Notes under the pieces: model-generated
What the model saw: the letters and a program-made list of their open reading frames with translations, nothing else
Told to the model about the DNA's origin: nothing
The model's database searches: none
Position numbers and translations under genes: made by a program
From: CAWUKT01 sp963923035
GTDB taxonomy: Bacteria; Bacteroidota; Bacteroidia; J057; JADKCL01
Direction: 5' to 3'
DNA length: 64,000 bases
NCBI GenBank assembly: GCA_963923035.1
Contig: CAWUKT010000004.1
Location: 1 to 64,000, forward strand
In this document: in pieces, positions 53,087 to 62,195 of the stretch
How positions within the stretch are numbered: position 1 is the stretch's first letter
How the letters are laid out: each line of letters starts with the position of its first letter

Positions 53087-54799
53087 ATGCGTTACCTATC
53101 ATTTGACTCTTTGAAATGGGGCCGCTTCGGTTGGCTCGCCCTGTTGACCTTTTCCCTTTTGTTCACCGCCTGTAACCGCGAATGCAATGACGTGGGTTGC
53201 CTGAACGGAGGCATCTGCGAAGACGGCGATTGCCACTGCCCGGAAGGATTTTCGGGACCCCGCTGCGGCATCAATGTCCAGGACCTGATTGACGATGCCC
53301 TCGGCGATTCGTTGTTCCACTTTGAGGGGCTGGGTTTAGGGTATGATGTGGAAAAAATCAGCGCCATTCCGCTGTACGTGGCACCTCTGATCGGTCCTTA
53401 CCTCCTGCCCAGCCAGGTCGACCACAGCGATTGCATGCCGCCCGTGCGCAACCAGGGGAAGGATGGCACCTGCACCGCATGGGCGGCGGCTTACTACGCG
53501 ATGACGGGGATGTACTGCATCGACCATCGGATTTCGATGGCCGAGGTGGGCCAGGAAGCCTACCAATTCAGTCCTGCGAATGCCTTCCTGGCCACGCACG
53601 ACCGCTCCCCCGGATGCCGGGGGGCCAGTTTTGAAGCGGTCGCCCAGACCCTGCACCTGCATGGTTGTGCGAGCATGGCGACGGCTCCGTTTGTGGCACC
53701 GCTCGATTGCGAGGCCTTGCCGAGCGCCGCGGCCGAGGAAGAGGCCCGCCTGCACAAGATCGCCAGCTACCGGCGGGTGGACTTCGACGAGTACTCCGTG
53801 AAACGGGCGCTGGCGTCGGACCACATCGTGGTCTTCGGGGCCAAGGTCGCCAAGTCCTTCCAGGAATATACGGGCGGCGTGGTCAGCAACATGACCGGCT
53901 CCACCTTCGGCCACAGCATGGCGCTGGTCGGCTACGACGATGCCCGCAATGCGTTCAAACTGGTGAACTCCTGGGGAACGGAATGGGGTGAAAATGGCTA
54001 CGCCTGGATCGATTACAGTTTCTTCTTCAGCGACTTTTGCCACTTCGAACATACCTTCGTCCTGAACAACGACGATGTCCATTTCTATCCCCCGGAAGAA
54101 TACAATGCCTCGGGGCCGAACCTGACGCCGTGGGTGTTCACGGACCATTCCACCCACAATCCCGCCAATAACCTTGAGCGGGAACTGGTCTACGACCTCA
54201 TGAACTTCGGGGACCAGAACCTGCTGGCCAGGCACGAGCACGAGCTCGTCTATATGTACGTCAATTCCCACAATCCATTGGATTTCGGCATCCTGATGAA
54301 GGACCACTTCACGGCGGGCATCGGCGCCGATTCTTGTGCTGGAAACGAATGTTTCTACAACCGGGACATCCCCGTTAACGCGAGCCTGGGCGAGCAGGTC
54401 AACTTTTTCCGGGGCATCCAAAAGACTTACGACATGCCGACCATCACGGGCAGCTATTACCTCATCCTCTTTGCCGATCCCAGCCAGGAGGTTCCCGACG
54501 AATCCAACCGGAGCAATGACCTTTTCTTTGTGTCGGACCACCACGCCATCAACTTTACGGGCGGCTATTCCAACAAGCAGGGCGCGCCATTTGACTATGT
54601 CAATGCGCAGCCCCTGCCCTCCCCGCTGGCTGCGGGTCAGGACCACAACCTGGACCGGAGTGGGGTTGAATGGAATGGCTATACGACTGCCGAACTGCGC
54701 ATGGCCTTGCGGGAGGCCCGCTCGAGCGGACTTTGGGCGGAAAAGGAACAGGAATATGCGGTGCGGGAAGGCCGGCGGAGGGCACAGATGACACAGTGA
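53087..54799 (+). CDS. EGF-like plus papain-family (C1) peptidase lipoprotein
   Basis: A 570-aa predicted lipoprotein (lipobox TACN, Cys29) with an EGF-like domain immediately after the anchor: six Cys at 33, 38, 44, 49, 51 and 60 in the spacing C-x4-C-x5-C-x4-C-x-C-x8-C. Residues ~105-325 form a C1A papain-type peptidase with Q123, C129 (RNQGKDGTCTAWAAAYY), H276 (GHSMALVGYDD) and N294 (NSWGTEWGENGYAW), i.e. the full catalytic set though with an unusual Cys loop (Gly-Thr-Cys-Thr-Ala-Trp). The C-terminal ~220 residues are a beta-rich domain ('HEHELVYMYVNSH'). Likely a surface or periplasmic cysteine protease. Substrate unknown. It ends 2 bases from the convergent helical-repeat gene. Confidence 0.88.
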   Translation: MRYLSFDSLKWGRFGWLALLTFSLLFTACNRECNDVGCLNGGICEDGDCHCPEGFSGPRCGINVQDLIDDALGDSLFHFEGLGLGYDVEKISAIPLYVAPLIGPYLLPSQVDHSDCMPPVRNQGKDGTCTAWAAAYYAMTGMYCIDHRISMAEVGQEAYQFSPANAFLATHDRSPGCRGASFEAVAQTLHLHGCASMATAPFVAPLDCEALPSAAAEEEARLHKIASYRRVDFDEYSVKRALASDHIVVFGAKVAKSFQEYTGGVVSNMTGSTFGHSMALVGYDDARNAFKLVNSWGTEWGENGYAWIDYSFFFSDFCHFEHTFVLNNDDVHFYPPEEYNASGPNLTPWVFTDHSTHNPANNLERELVYDLMNFGDQNLLARHEHELVYMYVNSHNPLDFGILMKDHFTAGIGADSCAGNECFYNRDIPVNASLGEQVNFFRGIQKTYDMPTITGSYYLILFADPSQEVPDESNRSNDLFFVSDHHAINFTGGYSNKQGAPFDYVNAQPLPSPLAAGQDHNLDRSGVEWNGYTTAELRMALREARSSGLWAEKEQEYAVREGRRRAQMTQ

Positions 54800-54801
54800 A
54801 A

Positions 54802-56226
54802 TTAGGCGGGACGGAGTTCGGCTTGCTTGGCGTCCAGCCAATCGGTGAGGATCGCCGGCCTGAGGGCGGCGAGCTTGGCTTCCAATTGGTCGGGGCGCTG
54901 CTTCTTGACGGGCTGGTCGCGGTGGTCGAACATCATCCGGGTGGCCTTGAGGAAGTTCTTGCGCATCCGGACAAATGAATCGGGCAGACCTTTTTTGCGG
55001 TTGATGAAGCGGGCAATGGTGGGGTGCAAGGCATGGAAGCCAATGGCGTCTTCCAGTTCGTAGTAGACGCGCAGGAGGAGGAGGTCGTTGATGAGCTTGT
55101 AGTAGAAATCAAAGTAATCCACCTTCAGGAGATGCTTTTTGGCGGCGCTGAAGCGGCGCTGGTTGAAGGCCAAGCGGGCCAGGCCATTGTGGTAGATGTT
55201 TTCGCGGAATTCTTCGGGGAGCCGTTGGCGGGCTTCGGCGAGGATTTGCTCCGCCCATTCGTATTCGCCCAGTCGGGCGGAGATGGAGACAATGTTCCCG
55301 CAGGTGGCCACGCTGAACATCCCCTGCCCGAAAATGAGGTCGCGGGCCGCCATCCGCTGGTAGTTCTGGAAGACTTTGAGCCGGCTATCGGGCTTTCCCT
55401 GGCTGAGGTCAAGAAAAAACTTATTGTTCAGCAGCCCAAATAGGTTCACCAGATCGGACTTCTCCCATGTATCTCCCCCCTCCTCTACCATCCGATACAG
55501 GTCCTCCACCAATTGGCCTTCGTTTTCCTGCCCTCCCTTCATTAACTGAACCAAGATATAATAAGGCCCCACGGCGGGGTGCTCTTCCAGCTGACTCCGT
55601 TTGACGTGGCTCAGGGTGGCCTCAATGTCTTCCCAGGGCAGGGTTTGTTGCTGGACATAGGAATTGCCGATGTGAGAGGCGAGGACCCGAAGTTTGTGGG
55701 ACAGCGAAAAGATGTCCAGGCTGGTCAGGAGGGTGGAAAAATCAACGGGTTTCAGGCGCGTAGAGTCCCGTACCTGGAGGTCCAATGCACTTCTCTGGAG
55801 GTAATACTGGTGCTCCGCCAAATCGGGCGAGCTTACCTCCGAGGCCTTGTTCAACGACCGCTCCATTTGCTGGGCGGCATCTTGCAACAGGTTTCGATTG
55901 GCCAGGCTGGTCAGCAGCGATCGTTCCTGGTAGAGGGCGTCCTGTTCATATTCCAATTGGACGAAGAATTTCCGCACCAGCTTGAGCAAATAGGATTTGA
56001 GGATTTTCAGGCGGGCATGATCGTAGGGTCGGTTCGGAAATGCTTGTTCAAAAACGATCTCGTCCTCGTAGGTGAAGTCGGGGAAATGGGGTTGAAGGGC
56101 TTGAAAAAACTCCCTGGTCTCCTGGTGGGTATTGTGGAAGGGAGAATGGACCCAGGCGATGAACTGGTTCCATTCCTTGGGAGACAAAGATTTCAGGTGA
56201 CGATCTAGCTTGGACTCCTTATTCAA
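54802..56226 (-). CDS. Helical-repeat protein, paralogue of the gene at 49167-50672
   Basis: A 474-aa soluble, all-helical protein without signal peptide or catalytic motif, paralogous to the product of 49167-50672 along most of its length (shared N-terminal SPF/SPLLGN element, the 'FPNRPYDHARLK' element, and the C-terminal helical pairs around 'AFNQRRFSAAKKHLL'). The two genes face the same surface-protein region from the same strand, about 4 kb apart. Inference: duplicated members of a lineage-specific family, perhaps scaffold or adaptor proteins. It is convergent with the EGF-papain gene (2-base gap) and divergent from the small lipoprotein gene at 56378. Confidence 0.8.
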   Translation of the reverse strand: MNKESKLDRHLKSLSPKEWNQFIAWVHSPFHNTHQETREFFQALQPHFPDFTYEDEIVFEQAFPNRPYDHARLKILKSYLLKLVRKFFVQLEYEQDALYQERSLLTSLANRNLLQDAAQQMERSLNKASEVSSPDLAEHQYYLQRSALDLQVRDSTRLKPVDFSTLLTSLDIFSLSHKLRVLASHIGNSYVQQQTLPWEDIEATLSHVKRSQLEEHPAVGPYYILVQLMKGGQENEGQLVEDLYRMVEEGGDTWEKSDLVNLFGLLNNKFFLDLSQGKPDSRLKVFQNYQRMAARDLIFGQGMFSVATCGNIVSISARLGEYEWAEQILAEARQRLPEEFRENIYHNGLARLAFNQRRFSAAKKHLLKVDYFDFYYKLINDLLLLRVYYELEDAIGFHALHPTIARFINRKKGLPDSFVRMRKNFLKATRMMFDHRDQPVKKQRPDQLEAKLAALRPAILTDWLDAKQAELRPA

Positions 56227-56377
56227 TTCTAACTTTTTCTATCCTAAAACCCCTAAAATACGAATAAAGCAATACTAACCATACCAAACCCCAACCCTTA
56301 ACCTAACTTATCAACGAATTTGACTTTCTCCGACTCCTCCCCAACCCCCATATTTGTCTCAAACAACAGAAACAATT

Positions 56378-56935
56378 ATGGAACCAATTTCCTGCTTCAA
56401 CCCCTCACGCAATTTCACCTCCCCAGCCACTATCTTGTTGCTGTTGGCCCTGATAACCGGCTGCGGGAATGGCCGCCCTCATGCTCCCCAGAATTGCATC
56501 GGGACGCCGGCCATCAAAGCCTTTTCCTTGTGCGAGGATGCCGGAAATGGAACCCTATCCTTCCAATTCAATCCCCCCTCTATGTCCCCAATTCTTCCCC
56601 TCCAAGCTCAGATTCTTCGAACCGACCAAAGTGCGCCGGTTTCCGGTCCCGCTTGGGAGGTCTACTGCAAGTCTGGACCTGATACCATTCGAATCAGTAC
56701 TTTTCTTCCGCAAAATGACTGCGAAAGTCAAAACCAGAAAACTTTCGAATGGAACTCCCAGCAAATCAAGGGGATCGTAAAGGGTGGTGGAGGGCTCCTG
56801 GTACTCGTGCTCGATGACGGAGGCGATTTCAACATTTCTGATTTCATCTACGTCATGTCTTACCGCGATGACCAGTTGAGGTACAATCCTGGAGCCCACC
56901 AGGTCGAAAAAAGGGATTGCTCTCCCCGCCCTTGA
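56378..56935 (+). CDS. Small lipoprotein, GGGGL(L/M)VLVLDDGG family
   Basis: A 185-aa predicted lipoprotein (lipobox LITGC, Cys29). ATG 56378 is preferred to the upstream TTG at 56354. It contains 'LSFQFNPPSMS' and the signature GGGGLLVLVLDDGG (residues ~136-149) followed by DFIYV and 'LRYNP', and a Cys near the end. The same elements in the same order occur in the product of 57759-58400, so the two are paralogues. No domain is recognised; the DDGG motif may be a metal-binding or turn element. It is the first of three small exported proteins encoded in a row ahead of a T9SS beta-helix protein. Confidence 0.8.
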   Translation: MEPISCFNPSRNFTSPATILLLLALITGCGNGRPHAPQNCIGTPAIKAFSLCEDAGNGTLSFQFNPPSMSPILPLQAQILRTDQSAPVSGPAWEVYCKSGPDTIRISTFLPQNDCESQNQKTFEWNSQQIKGIVKGGGGLLVLVLDDGGDFNISDFIYVMSYRDDQLRYNPGAHQVEKRDCSPRP

Positions 56936-57107
56936 CCGTCCAACCTTCTCCCGACCCTAGAACCATCCCTCTTCTCTATCCCCGCGGATTGCCATCTCGC
57001 AAGTCAACAATCCGCCCCTCCTTATCCCAACCTTTTTACTAGCTACGGCAGTCCCCTGAAAAGGCCGTTTCAAATAGAGTAAGGACCAACTACAAATTCC
57101 ACTCACT

Positions 57108-57506
57108 ATGTTTTACTCCATCTCACAATTGGACCTGGGAAAAGTATGTTCCCACTTCACCAGCCGTCTCCTGATCCTCGTAGCTGTGATCGCCTTTGCC
57201 CACCTTGCCGGAACCGCGGCACCGATGCCCTCCGGCTCCGGATCCTCCACCGTCGTATTGCCCGCTGAGTTTAGCGCTGGAACCACCACCCAGGTCTTCG
57301 AAATCGAAGGGAATGCCCAGGTCTCAGTCCAGCTTCAAATGGAATCCTCCGGTCTGAACATGTACGTCAGCGCCTCAGAAATCGATTCTGACCTGCCCGA
57401 GGGAACCGTCCTCGCCACCATTACGGTGACCGATCTGCCCGTCCAGGCCGTCTACCGGGTAGAAAAGCACAGCGGCTCCGTGCTGGTGGTCCTCGCGGAC
57501 TTATAG
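57108..57506 (+). CDS. Small exported beta-rich protein
   Basis: A 132-aa protein with an internal-type signal or anchor (hydrophobic residues ~18-36, LLILVAVIAFAHLAG) followed by a mature part of about 95 residues that looks like one beta-sandwich or Ig-like unit ('STVVLPAEFSAGTTTQVFEI', 'VSVQLQMESSGLNMYV'). No Cys pair, no catalytic motif, no T9SS domain. It sits between the two paralogous GGGGL-family genes (172 and 252 bases away). Not clearly related to them in sequence. Function unknown. Confidence 0.65.
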   Translation: MFYSISQLDLGKVCSHFTSRLLILVAVIAFAHLAGTAAPMPSGSGSSTVVLPAEFSAGTTTQVFEIEGNAQVSVQLQMESSGLNMYVSASEIDSDLPEGTVLATITVTDLPVQAVYRVEKHSGSVLVVLADL

Positions 57507-57758
57507 CCGGGGTCCCCCTTCCAACTTCCCTGCAAGCAGGGAACCGCAAATTTTCCGCCTCACCTCGGTTGGGCGGAATTTTGCCAAATCAAACCACTCG
57601 GATTCAACCTGAAACCAGGCCTCTCCCAGGCAAAATTCAAAGGCCCCAAACCCCATTTCATTGGCCTTATGCTCCTAATATTCAGAATCATTTGCCTTTT
57701 TTCTTTTTGCAATTCAACTGCATATTTGCATCCGAGATTAATCGACCAATAGAAATCT

Positions 57759-58400
57759 ATGATGAAAACAAGATCAACCATTCAGGTCCCCCCATCGGGT
57801 TCCATGCTTCGTTTCTCCCTTTTGATGCTGGCCCTGTTGTTGACATTCAGCTTGAATGCCCAAAACCGCCGTCGGACCGTCCGGTCCTCGGAAAGTACTT
57901 CGACGCCCAAATCCATGGAAGCATCGCCCCAGGTCCGGACAGGAGGAACCGTATTTTCCTACCAGAAAAGCTGGGGAAGCGAAAACGACCTCCAATTCAG
58001 GTTCAACCCTGCGGATGGGGCCAGCTCGGCCACCTTATCGATCCGGGTACTTCGTACCAACAGTGAAAAGTCGGTGACCCGCCTTCCCATCAACAGCGTC
58101 AATTTGAAGTACTCGGGTGGCAGCCTCAACTTCATCAAACAGGCCAGCCCCAGTTGTGACGAAAATGAAGAAGTCTTCGAGTTGGGTTCGGGAGAGCTCG
58201 ACGCCATCCTCAATGGTGATGGCGGAGGCGGACTGATGGTCCTCGTCCTCGACGACGGTGGCGGAGAAGATGCCGTTACGGCCGGCGACTTCATTTACGA
58301 GCTGCGCTTCGGTTCCGAAACCTTCACCTACAATCCCAGCGGCTTGACCGTCTCGGCCGCCGATTGCGACTCCTACGAAGGCGAGCACGGCCACCATTAA
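57759..58400 (+). CDS. Small exported protein, GGGGL(L/M)VLVLDDGG family
   Basis: A 213-aa exported protein, paralogue of the lipoprotein at 56378. ATG 57759 or the internal ATG 57804 may be the true start; the latter gives a standard signal peptide (MLRFSLLMLALLLTFSLNAQ). The mature part has 'DLQFRFNPADG', a single-turn region 'ISVNLKYSGG', then GGGGLMVLVLDDGG (residues ~155-168), 'GDFIYELRF', 'FTYNP', a terminal Cys and a His-rich tail (GEHGHH). Here a signal peptide replaces the lipobox of its paralogue, so one copy is anchored and the other may be free. Function unknown. Confidence 0.82.
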   Translation: MMKTRSTIQVPPSGSMLRFSLLMLALLLTFSLNAQNRRRTVRSSESTSTPKSMEASPQVRTGGTVFSYQKSWGSENDLQFRFNPADGASSATLSIRVLRTNSEKSVTRLPINSVNLKYSGGSLNFIKQASPSCDENEEVFELGSGELDAILNGDGGGGLMVLVLDDGGGEDAVTAGDFIYELRFGSETFTYNPSGLTVSAADCDSYEGEHGHH

Positions 58401-58570
58401 GCCCTTCCCCAAGAATCACCCTCTTTTATTTTTTCTCTCCCCCCTTCCTTTTCGTTTTCCATCCCTCTCCCCTTCCAACCCACTGGGAATGACGGAGCGA
58501 CGACCCTTTCATTTCGTTTTCAGGGCGCATTTTCCTATCTTCCAGAGTAATTGTAGAAACGACAGGAAGT

Positions 58571-60832
58571 ATGGGCAAATCAATTAAGTTACCGGGTCAC
58601 CCGCTCCAGCGGGTTCGTCAGCACCTTTGGGCCGGCATTTTACTCTTTGGAATCCTCTCGCCGATTCCCCTCCGAAGTGCCACGTTCATCGTCTCCAACC
58701 TCAACGACTTCGGGGTCGGCAGCCTCCGCGATGCCATCACCAGCGCCAATGCCACCGCCGGATTTGACGACATCGTCTTCCTGACCAGCGGCAGCATCCT
58801 GGTGAATACTCCCCTGCCGGCCATTACCGATCCGGTCTTCCTCAATGGCGCCCTCGCCCCCGGCTATGTTCCCTGCGGGCCGCCTGTTATCGGCATTGAC
58901 GGGCAAGGCGGCGGCGGCAACGGCATCCAACTCGTTGCCGGGGCCTCGGGATCGCGCATTGCGGCGATCAATGTGCGCAACTTCCAGTTCAATGGTATCC
59001 AGCTGATTGGCGCGACCAATTGCCAGATTGCGGGGTGCTATGTCGGCACGAACCTGGCCGGCACGGCGGCAGCGGGCAATGGCCAAAACGGCTTTCAACT
59101 GGAAGCGGGGGCCAACAACAACAAGATTGGCGGGAGTGTGGCCTGTCTCGGCAATGTCATCTCCGGAAACGGGGGCTCCGGCATCAGCGTCGTGGGCGGC
59201 AGCAACGATACCATTGTGGGAAATATCGTCGGGTTGAACGCGGCGGGAACTGCGGCCATTGGGAATGCGAGCTTTGGGATTGGCGTGTTTGGCGGCGGGA
59301 GTTCCAATATCGTGGGAGATGGGACGGCGCTGGGGAGAAATGTAGTTTCGGGAAATGGGACTTTGTTGACGGGAAATGGAATCGACATCAATGGCAATAC
59401 CGACTCTCAGATCTCCGGCAATTATATCGGGCTGAACGCCGCGGGCACTGCGGCCATTGGCAACGCTGAAAACGGCCTCTCCCTGAACAATGCGCAGAAT
59501 TGCCTCGTCGGCGGACTCGGTACCGACGCCGGCAACGTCATTGCCGACCACAACTTCCACGCCATCGTCCTCAATGGCGGCTCCAACAACTGCTCGATCT
59601 TCGGCAACAAATGCGGCACCGACGCCGCAGGAACCACCGCCTTCGGCAACGATGACTCGGGCGTCATCGTCATCAACTCGTCCGATGTGACCATCGGCGG
59701 CAATACGGCAGCCCACCGAAATATTTTGTCGGGCAGCCTCAGCGAACACGGCATTTTCCTCATCAATGCCGACAATGCCACGGTCCAGGGCAATTTCATC
59801 GGAACCGATGTCACCGGGACGGCTCCCCTGCCCAATGCCGACAATGGCATCCTCATCCTGGCAGGGACGGTGAATGGCCTCATCGGAGGCAGCGGCGCCG
59901 GTGAAGCCAATACCATTGCCTTCAATGTCGACGATGCCGTCGAGTTGATCTCCGGCGCTGACCGGCAGATCCTGATCAGCCAGAACAGCATCTACTGCAA
60001 TGGTGGGGTCGGCATCAACCTGAACAATGCCGGCAACGACAACCACCCTATGCCAGTCATTCTCGCGGCATCGGTTACCGGGGCCAATGGGACCTCCCAA
60101 CCCAACAATTTCATCGAATTGTTCTTCGATACCCTGTGCCCTCCTGGCGGGTGCCAGGGACGGACGCATATTGCGACGGTGACCGCCGACGCAGGAGGCA
60201 ATTGGTCCTATGTCGGAGCGATCCCGCCTACGGCCTTGCTGTCGGCGAACGCCCGTGACGTAGGCCCCCCGGCGACCAATGCGGGGAATACCTCCGAATT
60301 TACGTGCTTCACTGTGCTGCCCGTTGAGGGCCTGACCTTCTCGGCTTCCCTGGGAGATGAGAATGATGTCCTGCTCGATTGGAGTACCACCGACGCGGTC
60401 CAGCTTGGCCAATTCGAAGTCGAACGCAGTTCGGATGGACAGCTCTTCGAACAGATCGGTCGGGTGGCGGCTTCCCTCCCGGGGGATTCCTACCAGTTCC
60501 GGGACTATGCGGTGGAGGAAGGCATCCAGTACTACCGCCTGCGCGTCCAGGATCAGGATGGCCACTGGGACTATTCTGACGTCGCCGCGGTCCAGGTCGG
60601 TTTTTCATTTGTCCACGTCTATCCCCAACCCGCCCAAACCCATTTCTTTGCCCAGCTCTCTCCCGAAAGCCAGGGGGAACTGATCGATGAACTGGGGCGC
60701 ATCGTCCGGTCCTTTGGTGCGGCCGAAGCCAAACAGGGGGTCTCGGTCGCCGATCTTCCCGACGGGATGTACTACCTCCGCGTCCGAAATGCTACCGGCA
60801 GCTACCGCCTGAAGGTGCTGGTGGTTCATTGA
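58571..60832 (+). CDS. T9SS-exported right-handed beta-helix protein
   Basis: A 753-aa exported protein. Signal peptide ~1-37 (ends near PLRSA). The mature protein starts with the CSLREAI-like 'NLNDFGVGSLRDAITSAN' typical of beta-helix surface proteins. Residues ~90-480 are parallel beta-helix (PbH1) rungs rich in Gly/Asn ('NCQIAGCYVGTNLAGTAAAG', 'GNYIGLNAAGTAAIGNAENG' in parts), with a repeated unit of about 60 residues. A PKD/FN3-like part and a T9SS sorting domain ('HVYPQPAQTHFFAQLS', 'LPDGMYYLRVRNATGS') complete it. Polysaccharide lyase or adhesin roles are possible; no catalytic set is visible. Confidence 0.92.
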   Translation: MGKSIKLPGHPLQRVRQHLWAGILLFGILSPIPLRSATFIVSNLNDFGVGSLRDAITSANATAGFDDIVFLTSGSILVNTPLPAITDPVFLNGALAPGYVPCGPPVIGIDGQGGGGNGIQLVAGASGSRIAAINVRNFQFNGIQLIGATNCQIAGCYVGTNLAGTAAAGNGQNGFQLEAGANNNKIGGSVACLGNVISGNGGSGISVVGGSNDTIVGNIVGLNAAGTAAIGNASFGIGVFGGGSSNIVGDGTALGRNVVSGNGTLLTGNGIDINGNTDSQISGNYIGLNAAGTAAIGNAENGLSLNNAQNCLVGGLGTDAGNVIADHNFHAIVLNGGSNNCSIFGNKCGTDAAGTTAFGNDDSGVIVINSSDVTIGGNTAAHRNILSGSLSEHGIFLINADNATVQGNFIGTDVTGTAPLPNADNGILILAGTVNGLIGGSGAGEANTIAFNVDDAVELISGADRQILISQNSIYCNGGVGINLNNAGNDNHPMPVILAASVTGANGTSQPNNFIELFFDTLCPPGGCQGRTHIATVTADAGGNWSYVGAIPPTALLSANARDVGPPATNAGNTSEFTCFTVLPVEGLTFSASLGDENDVLLDWSTTDAVQLGQFEVERSSDGQLFEQIGRVAASLPGDSYQFRDYAVEEGIQYYRLRVQDQDGHWDYSDVAAVQVGFSFVHVYPQPAQTHFFAQLSPESQGELIDELGRIVRSFGAAEAKQGVSVADLPDGMYYLRVRNATGSYRLKVLVVH

Positions 60833-60859
60833 TCTGAGCTTAGCCCCCAAAATGAAAAC

Positions 60860-60898
60860 GCCCGGAGCCCACCCTACTCGGTCGGCCCCGGGCTTTTT
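60860..60898 (+). terminator. Terminator after the beta-helix protein gene
   Basis: GCCCGG (60860-60865) pairs with CCGGGC (60888-60893), extended inward by GCC/GGC around an A-C mismatch, followed by five T. Confidence 0.75.
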
Positions 60899-60913
60899 CC
60901 TGCTCCAGCCCCC

Positions 60914-61462
60914 TCAAAACAAGCCATTCGAGTTTCTCACCTTCCCGCCGGTGAGCCAGGCGTAGAAGCGGAAGAAACCTTGCACGGGTTGGATCGCATC
61001 CCAATGCTCCACGATGCGGCCTTCTTTGACGCGCCAGGTATCCGAAATGATCAGGCCCTTGCGGTCATTGCCCCGGTGCTTGGCCTTGAGTGTCACGTGG
61101 GTATGGAAAACCACATAGTCACCGCTGGCAATGATGCGCTTGACGTCATAGCTGTAGTCGGGGCTGCGTTTGACCACTCCCTGAACCGCTTCCAGCACCC
61201 CGGGAATGCCATCGATCATGCTCTGGTTGTGCTGAACGTAGGGATGACTGCCAAATGTCCGCTCGATATAGTCAAAATCGTGGTCGTTCATAAGGTGCTG
61301 GACAAAGTCGATGACGACCTTGGCATTGTTGGTTTCCGTTTGGCTCCATCCCTCCTCAATGAAATCGTCGAGGCGGACTTGCGGCGTGCTGGAAGAAGTC
61401 TGGGCGGGGCTGCTGATTTGGGTGGCCATAATGATTGTGATTAGAATGATGATGCGTTGCAT
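60914..61462 (-). CDS. Exported NTF2/SnoaL-like protein
   Basis: A 182-aa exported protein with one SnoaL-like (NTF2-fold) domain. Signal peptide ends near SSPAQ; the start is ATG 61462 (the TTG at 61471 gives only KS in front). Family elements: 'YIERTFGSHPYVQHN', 'DYVVFHTHVTLKAK', 'WRVKEGRIVEHWDAIQ'. It resembles the tandem lipoprotein at 42736-43596 ('YIQHN', 'LIVEHWD'). The gene is 127 bases downstream of a Crp/Fnr regulator gene on the same strand, so it may be its target or part of its unit. Ligand unknown. Confidence 0.85.
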   Translation of the reverse strand: MQRIIILITIIMATQISSPAQTSSSTPQVRLDDFIEEGWSQTETNNAKVVIDFVQHLMNDHDFDYIERTFGSHPYVQHNQSMIDGIPGVLEAVQGVVKRSPDYSYDVKRIIASGDYVVFHTHVTLKAKHRGNDRKGLIISDTWRVKEGRIVEHWDAIQPVQGFFRFYAWLTGGKVRNSNGLF

Positions 61463-61589
61463 GGATTTCAATTCAATGGTTGAACTGAAGCAAAGGTGGC
61501 GGAGAAGGGCCGGGGGAAAAATGAACTGGATTACATAAAATCTTGAACTGGTTCAAGAAAATGGGGCGGGATATCAAATGGCGGTGGGG

Positions 61590-62195
61590 TCAGGAAGAGG
61601 CTTCCATCAGCTTGCGCCGAATCTTGCTCAGGTATTCCTGGGTCATGTTCAGGTAGGAAGCGAGGGCATGGCGGGGCACCCGGCACTCCATTTCGGGGTA
61701 GTCCCGCAGAAACTCGTGGTAACGCTCTTCGGCCGACTTTTGCAGGTTTGCGATCATGCGCTTCTGGGCGTAGGCGAAGCCACTCTGTACGGTGATCCGG
61801 GCGACCTTTTGCCATTCGGGATGGGCATCACGGAGCGCCTCGAAGGCTGCCTTGGGCAGCAGTGCTACGACCGAATCCTCGAGGGCCTCCACATAGAGGG
61901 TGGCCGGCTCGTCCGTCAGGTAACTGCGGGTATCGTTGATGTACCATTCGTCGATGGCGAACTGAATGGTCTGCTCCTTGCCTTCGTTGTCGATGAAAAA
62001 TGCCCGGAAAGCTCCGTGCACAACATAGATCTGCTCCCGACAGGGAAAGCCCGGCTGCACCACGTACTGCTTCTTCCGAACCTGCCTGAATTGCAGGATG
62101 TCCAGGTACGATTCGATCAAATCGTCGGTCAGGGGGATGGGCATCCGCTTGCGGATGCGGTTCCGGATGGTCGATATGTACTGCTCGGTATCCAT
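61590..62195 (-). CDS. Crp/Fnr-family transcriptional regulator
   Basis: A 201-aa regulator with an N-terminal cyclic-nucleotide-binding-like cupin (about 25-130, 'YVVQPGFPCREQIYVVHGAF' in part, 'FAIDEWYINDTRSYL') and a C-terminal winged helix (about 155-195, 'YPEMECRVPRHALASYLNMTQEYLSKIRRKL' in parts). It has no Cys cluster for an iron-sulphur sensor and lacks the full cAMP-binding set, as is usual for the group of Bacteroidota regulators of this kind. The ligand is unknown. It may control the adjacent NTF2-like gene. Confidence 0.92.
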   Translation of the reverse strand: MDTEQYISTIRNRIRKRMPIPLTDDLIESYLDILQFRQVRKKQYVVQPGFPCREQIYVVHGAFRAFFIDNEGKEQTIQFAIDEWYINDTRSYLTDEPATLYVEALEDSVVALLPKAAFEALRDAHPEWQKVARITVQSGFAYAQKRMIANLQKSAEERYHEFLRDYPEMECRVPRHALASYLNMTQEYLSKIRRKLMEASS

